Source: Burkholderiales bacterium
GTDB taxonomy: Bacteria > Pseudomonadota > Gammaproteobacteria > Burkholderiales > Burkholderiaceae
Direction of reading: 5' to 3'
Assembly (NCBI GenBank): GCA_903643055.1
Contig: CAHJWV010000224.1
Coordinates: 1 to 6,504 of the forward strand
Length of the DNA stretch: 6,504 bases
Positions within the stretch are counted from its first letter, which is position 1. Each line of letters starts with the position of its first letter. Below, one piece after another: positions 5,071 to 6,504 of this stretch. The notes below the pieces were generated by a model. That model had not been told where the DNA came from. It saw only the letters and a list, made by a program, of their open reading frames with translations, and ran no database searches. Made by a program: the position numbers and the translations under genes.

Positions 5071-6504
5071 TCAAAGCAGCGCAGCTAAAGCCCGCTCCAC
5101 TTTGGATTCGTCCTGCTGTGTGCGCTGGGCCCAGTCGCGAATCTGATCGTTGCCGATCTTGCCGACGTTGAAGTAGGTCGAGTCGGGGTGCGACAGATAG
5201 AAGCCGCTGACGCTTGCAGCCGGTGTCATCGCGAGGCTTTCGGTGAGGGCCATGCCGATGTCGGCGCATTGCAGCACCCGGAACATGTCGGATTTCACTG
5301 TGTGATCGGGGCAGGCTGGATAGCCCGGCGCTGGCCGGATGCCGCGGTATTTCTCGGCGATCAACTCGGCGTTGCCCAAGCCTTCATCGGCCACATAACC
5401 CCACAGCTCCTTGCGCACACGTTGATGCATGCGCTCGGCGAAGGCTTCGGCCAAACGATCGGCCAGCGCCTTGAGCATGATCGCGCTGTAGTCATCGTGA
5501 TCGTCGAGGAACTGCTTTTCCTTCTTCTCGGTTCCGACGCCGCTGGTTACTGCAAAGAGGCCGATGTAGTCGGCCAAGCCCGATGATTTCGGTGCAATGA
5601 AATCCGACAGGCAACGGTTTGGCCGCCGGAGTTTCTCGCCGTTCTCGCCGTCAACGACCGGACGCACGGTCTGCATGCGCAGGCCGCGCCAGGTCATCAA
5701 GACTTCGCTTCGTGATTCGTCGGCGTAGATCTCGATGTCATCGTCATTGACGGTGTTTGCCGGGAATAGGCCGATCACGCCATGGGCTGCGAGCCACCGG
5801 CCTTCGATCATTCGCTTCAGCAGGTGCTGCCCGTCGCTGAAAACGCGGCGCGCCGATTCACCAACGATCTCGTCGTTCAGGATGGCTGGATACGGCCCGG
5901 CGAGATCCCAGGTCTGAAAGAACGGGGCCCAATCGACATACGCCGCCAGTTCGCCCAGGTCGTAGTTCTTGAACACGCGCCGGCCGATGAACTTCGGCTT
6001 TGGCGGCGTGTAGTGCGCCCAATCGATCGGTGTCTTGTTCGCGCGGGCCTCGGCCAGCGTGATCAGCGGCGTGGCCTTCTTGTTCGCATGCTGCTCGCGC
6101 ACGCGCTGGTAATCGGCATTCAACTCCGCGACGTAGTTTGCTGCCTTGTCGTCGCTGAGCAGATCGCTGCACACGCTGACGCTGCGGCTCGCATCGGGCA
6201 CGTAGACGACCGGCCCTTCGTAATGCGGCGAGATCTTCACTGCGGTGTGCACGCGGCTGGTGGTTGCGCCACCGATCAGCAGCGGGATCTTCTTGATGCG
6301 GAAATAGTCGTCGCGCTGCATTTCGCCGGCCACGTACTGCATCTCTTCCAGGCTCGGCGTGATCAGTCCCGACAAGCCGATGATGTCGGCCCCTTCGACC
6401 TTGGCGCGCGCCAGGATGTCCTGGCAGGGCACCATCACGCCCATGTTCACGACTTCGAAGTTGTTGCACTGGAGCACGACGGTGACGATGTTCTTGCCGA
6501 TGTC
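5071..6504 (-). CDS. metH: cobalamin-dependent methionine synthase, C-terminal part, 5' truncated by window edge
   Basis: MetH transfers a methyl group from 5-methyltetrahydrofolate to homocysteine via cobalamin, in the cytoplasm. The frame is open to the window edge, so the GTG at 6477 is internal. The 477 visible residues begin with DIGKNIV, the tail of the cobalamin signature; the axial histidine falls just outside. The B12-binding domain (to about residue 115) shows LSGLITPSLEEM, LLIGGATTSRVHTAVK (75-90) and YVPDASRSV (101-109). The AdoMet-dependent activation domain (about 159-460) shows WAHYTPPKPKFIGRR, WAPFFQTWDLAGPYPAIL, DFIAPKSSGLADYIGLFAV, the AdoMet-binding RGIRPAPGYPACPDH (387-401) and TYFNVGKIGNDQIRDWAQR (443-461). 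In known MetH this domain reactivates oxidised cobalamin with AdoMet and flavodoxin. All visible motifs are intact. Whether the N-terminal homocysteine and folate domains are on the same polypeptide or on a separate upstream gene cannot be seen. Confidence 0.97.
   Translation of the reverse strand, partial: DIGKNIVTVVLQCNNFEVVNMGVMVPCQDILARAKVEGADIIGLSGLITPSLEEMQYVAGEMQRDDYFRIKKIPLLIGGATTSRVHTAVKISPHYEGPVVYVPDASRSVSVCSDLLSDDKAANYVAELNADYQRVREQHANKKATPLITLAEARANKTPIDWAHYTPPKPKFIGRRVFKNYDLGELAAYVDWAPFFQTWDLAGPYPAILNDEIVGESARRVFSDGQHLLKRMIEGRWLAAHGVIGLFPANTVNDDDIEIYADESRSEVLMTWRGLRMQTVRPVVDGENGEKLRRPNRCLSDFIAPKSSGLADYIGLFAVTSGVGTEKKEKQFLDDHDDYSAIMLKALADRLAEAFAERMHQRVRKELWGYVADEGLGNAELIAEKYRGIRPAPGYPACPDHTVKSDMFRVLQCADIGMALTESLAMTPAASVSGFYLSHPDSTYFNVGKIGNDQIRDWAQRTQQDESKVERALAALL

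Noticed and set aside
4907..5269. 120-codon minus-strand frame across the metH 3' end and the intergenic region
   Set aside because: It is out of frame with metH, starts inside its conserved activation domain, and its Arg-rich translation is typical of a shifted frame.
6475..6477. GTG as a start codon for metH
   Set aside because: The frame continues to the edge and reads DIGKNIV, part of the cobalamin-binding signature.
1434..6504. A single operon of metH, DUF1800 and DUF1501
   Set aside because: A 236-base gap with a hairpin directly after metH separates it from the pair, and the functions are unrelated.
1..6504. A defence island, prophage, insertion sequence or other mobile element
   Set aside because: No transposase, integrase, toxin-antitoxin, CRISPR-like repeats, tRNA or terminal inverted repeats are visible; the genes are conserved chromosomal families with similar base composition.

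Overview
This window is ordinary chromosomal DNA of moderately high GC. It comes from a Gram-negative bacterium, most likely a betaproteobacterium of the Burkholderiales type. That placement is an inference from gene style: a comM-family C-terminus, a CxxC glycine-zipper protein, a Tat-exported DUF1501 protein paired with a DUF1800 lipoprotein, and a cobalamin-dependent metH. The sequence does not prove the genus. I see no mobile element, tRNA, rRNA or CRISPR array, and no gene-free stretch above 300 bases.

Layout from left to right. (1) Positions 1-673, + strand: the C-terminal part of a ComM/YifB AAA+ ATPase, cut by the left edge. (2) Positions 675-1286, - strand: a small membrane-anchored glycine-zipper protein, convergent with comM and separated from it by one base. 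(3) Positions 1287-1433: a short intergenic region with two small hairpins. (4) Positions 1434-2984 and 3005-4834, - strand: a two-gene unit transcribed as DUF1800 lipoprotein, then DUF1501 Tat-exported protein, with 20 bases between them. (5) Positions 4835-5070: a 236-base intergenic region holding a metH terminator-like hairpin, a direct repeat with an 11-base period, a perfect 15-base palindrome, another inverted repeat and a weak promoter candidate. (6) Positions 5071-6504, - strand: the C-terminal part of metH (cobalamin-binding and AdoMet-activation domains), cut by the right edge.

The genes do not form one pathway. metH makes methionine and comM acts on DNA during natural transformation; both are housekeeping or conserved genes. 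The part with unknown biology is the DUF1800-DUF1501 pair. One protein looks like an outer-membrane lipoprotein delivered by Sec/Lol, and the other looks like a folded, Tat-exported protein resembling the alkaline-phosphatase superfamily. They probably act together in the periplasm or at the cell envelope on an unknown substrate. The upstream region of this pair carries the only strong candidate operator in the window.

For three genes I moved the start inward from the longest possible reading frame, based on ribosome-binding sites and signal sequences: the glycine-zipper gene to 1286, DUF1501 to 2984 and DUF1800 to 4834.
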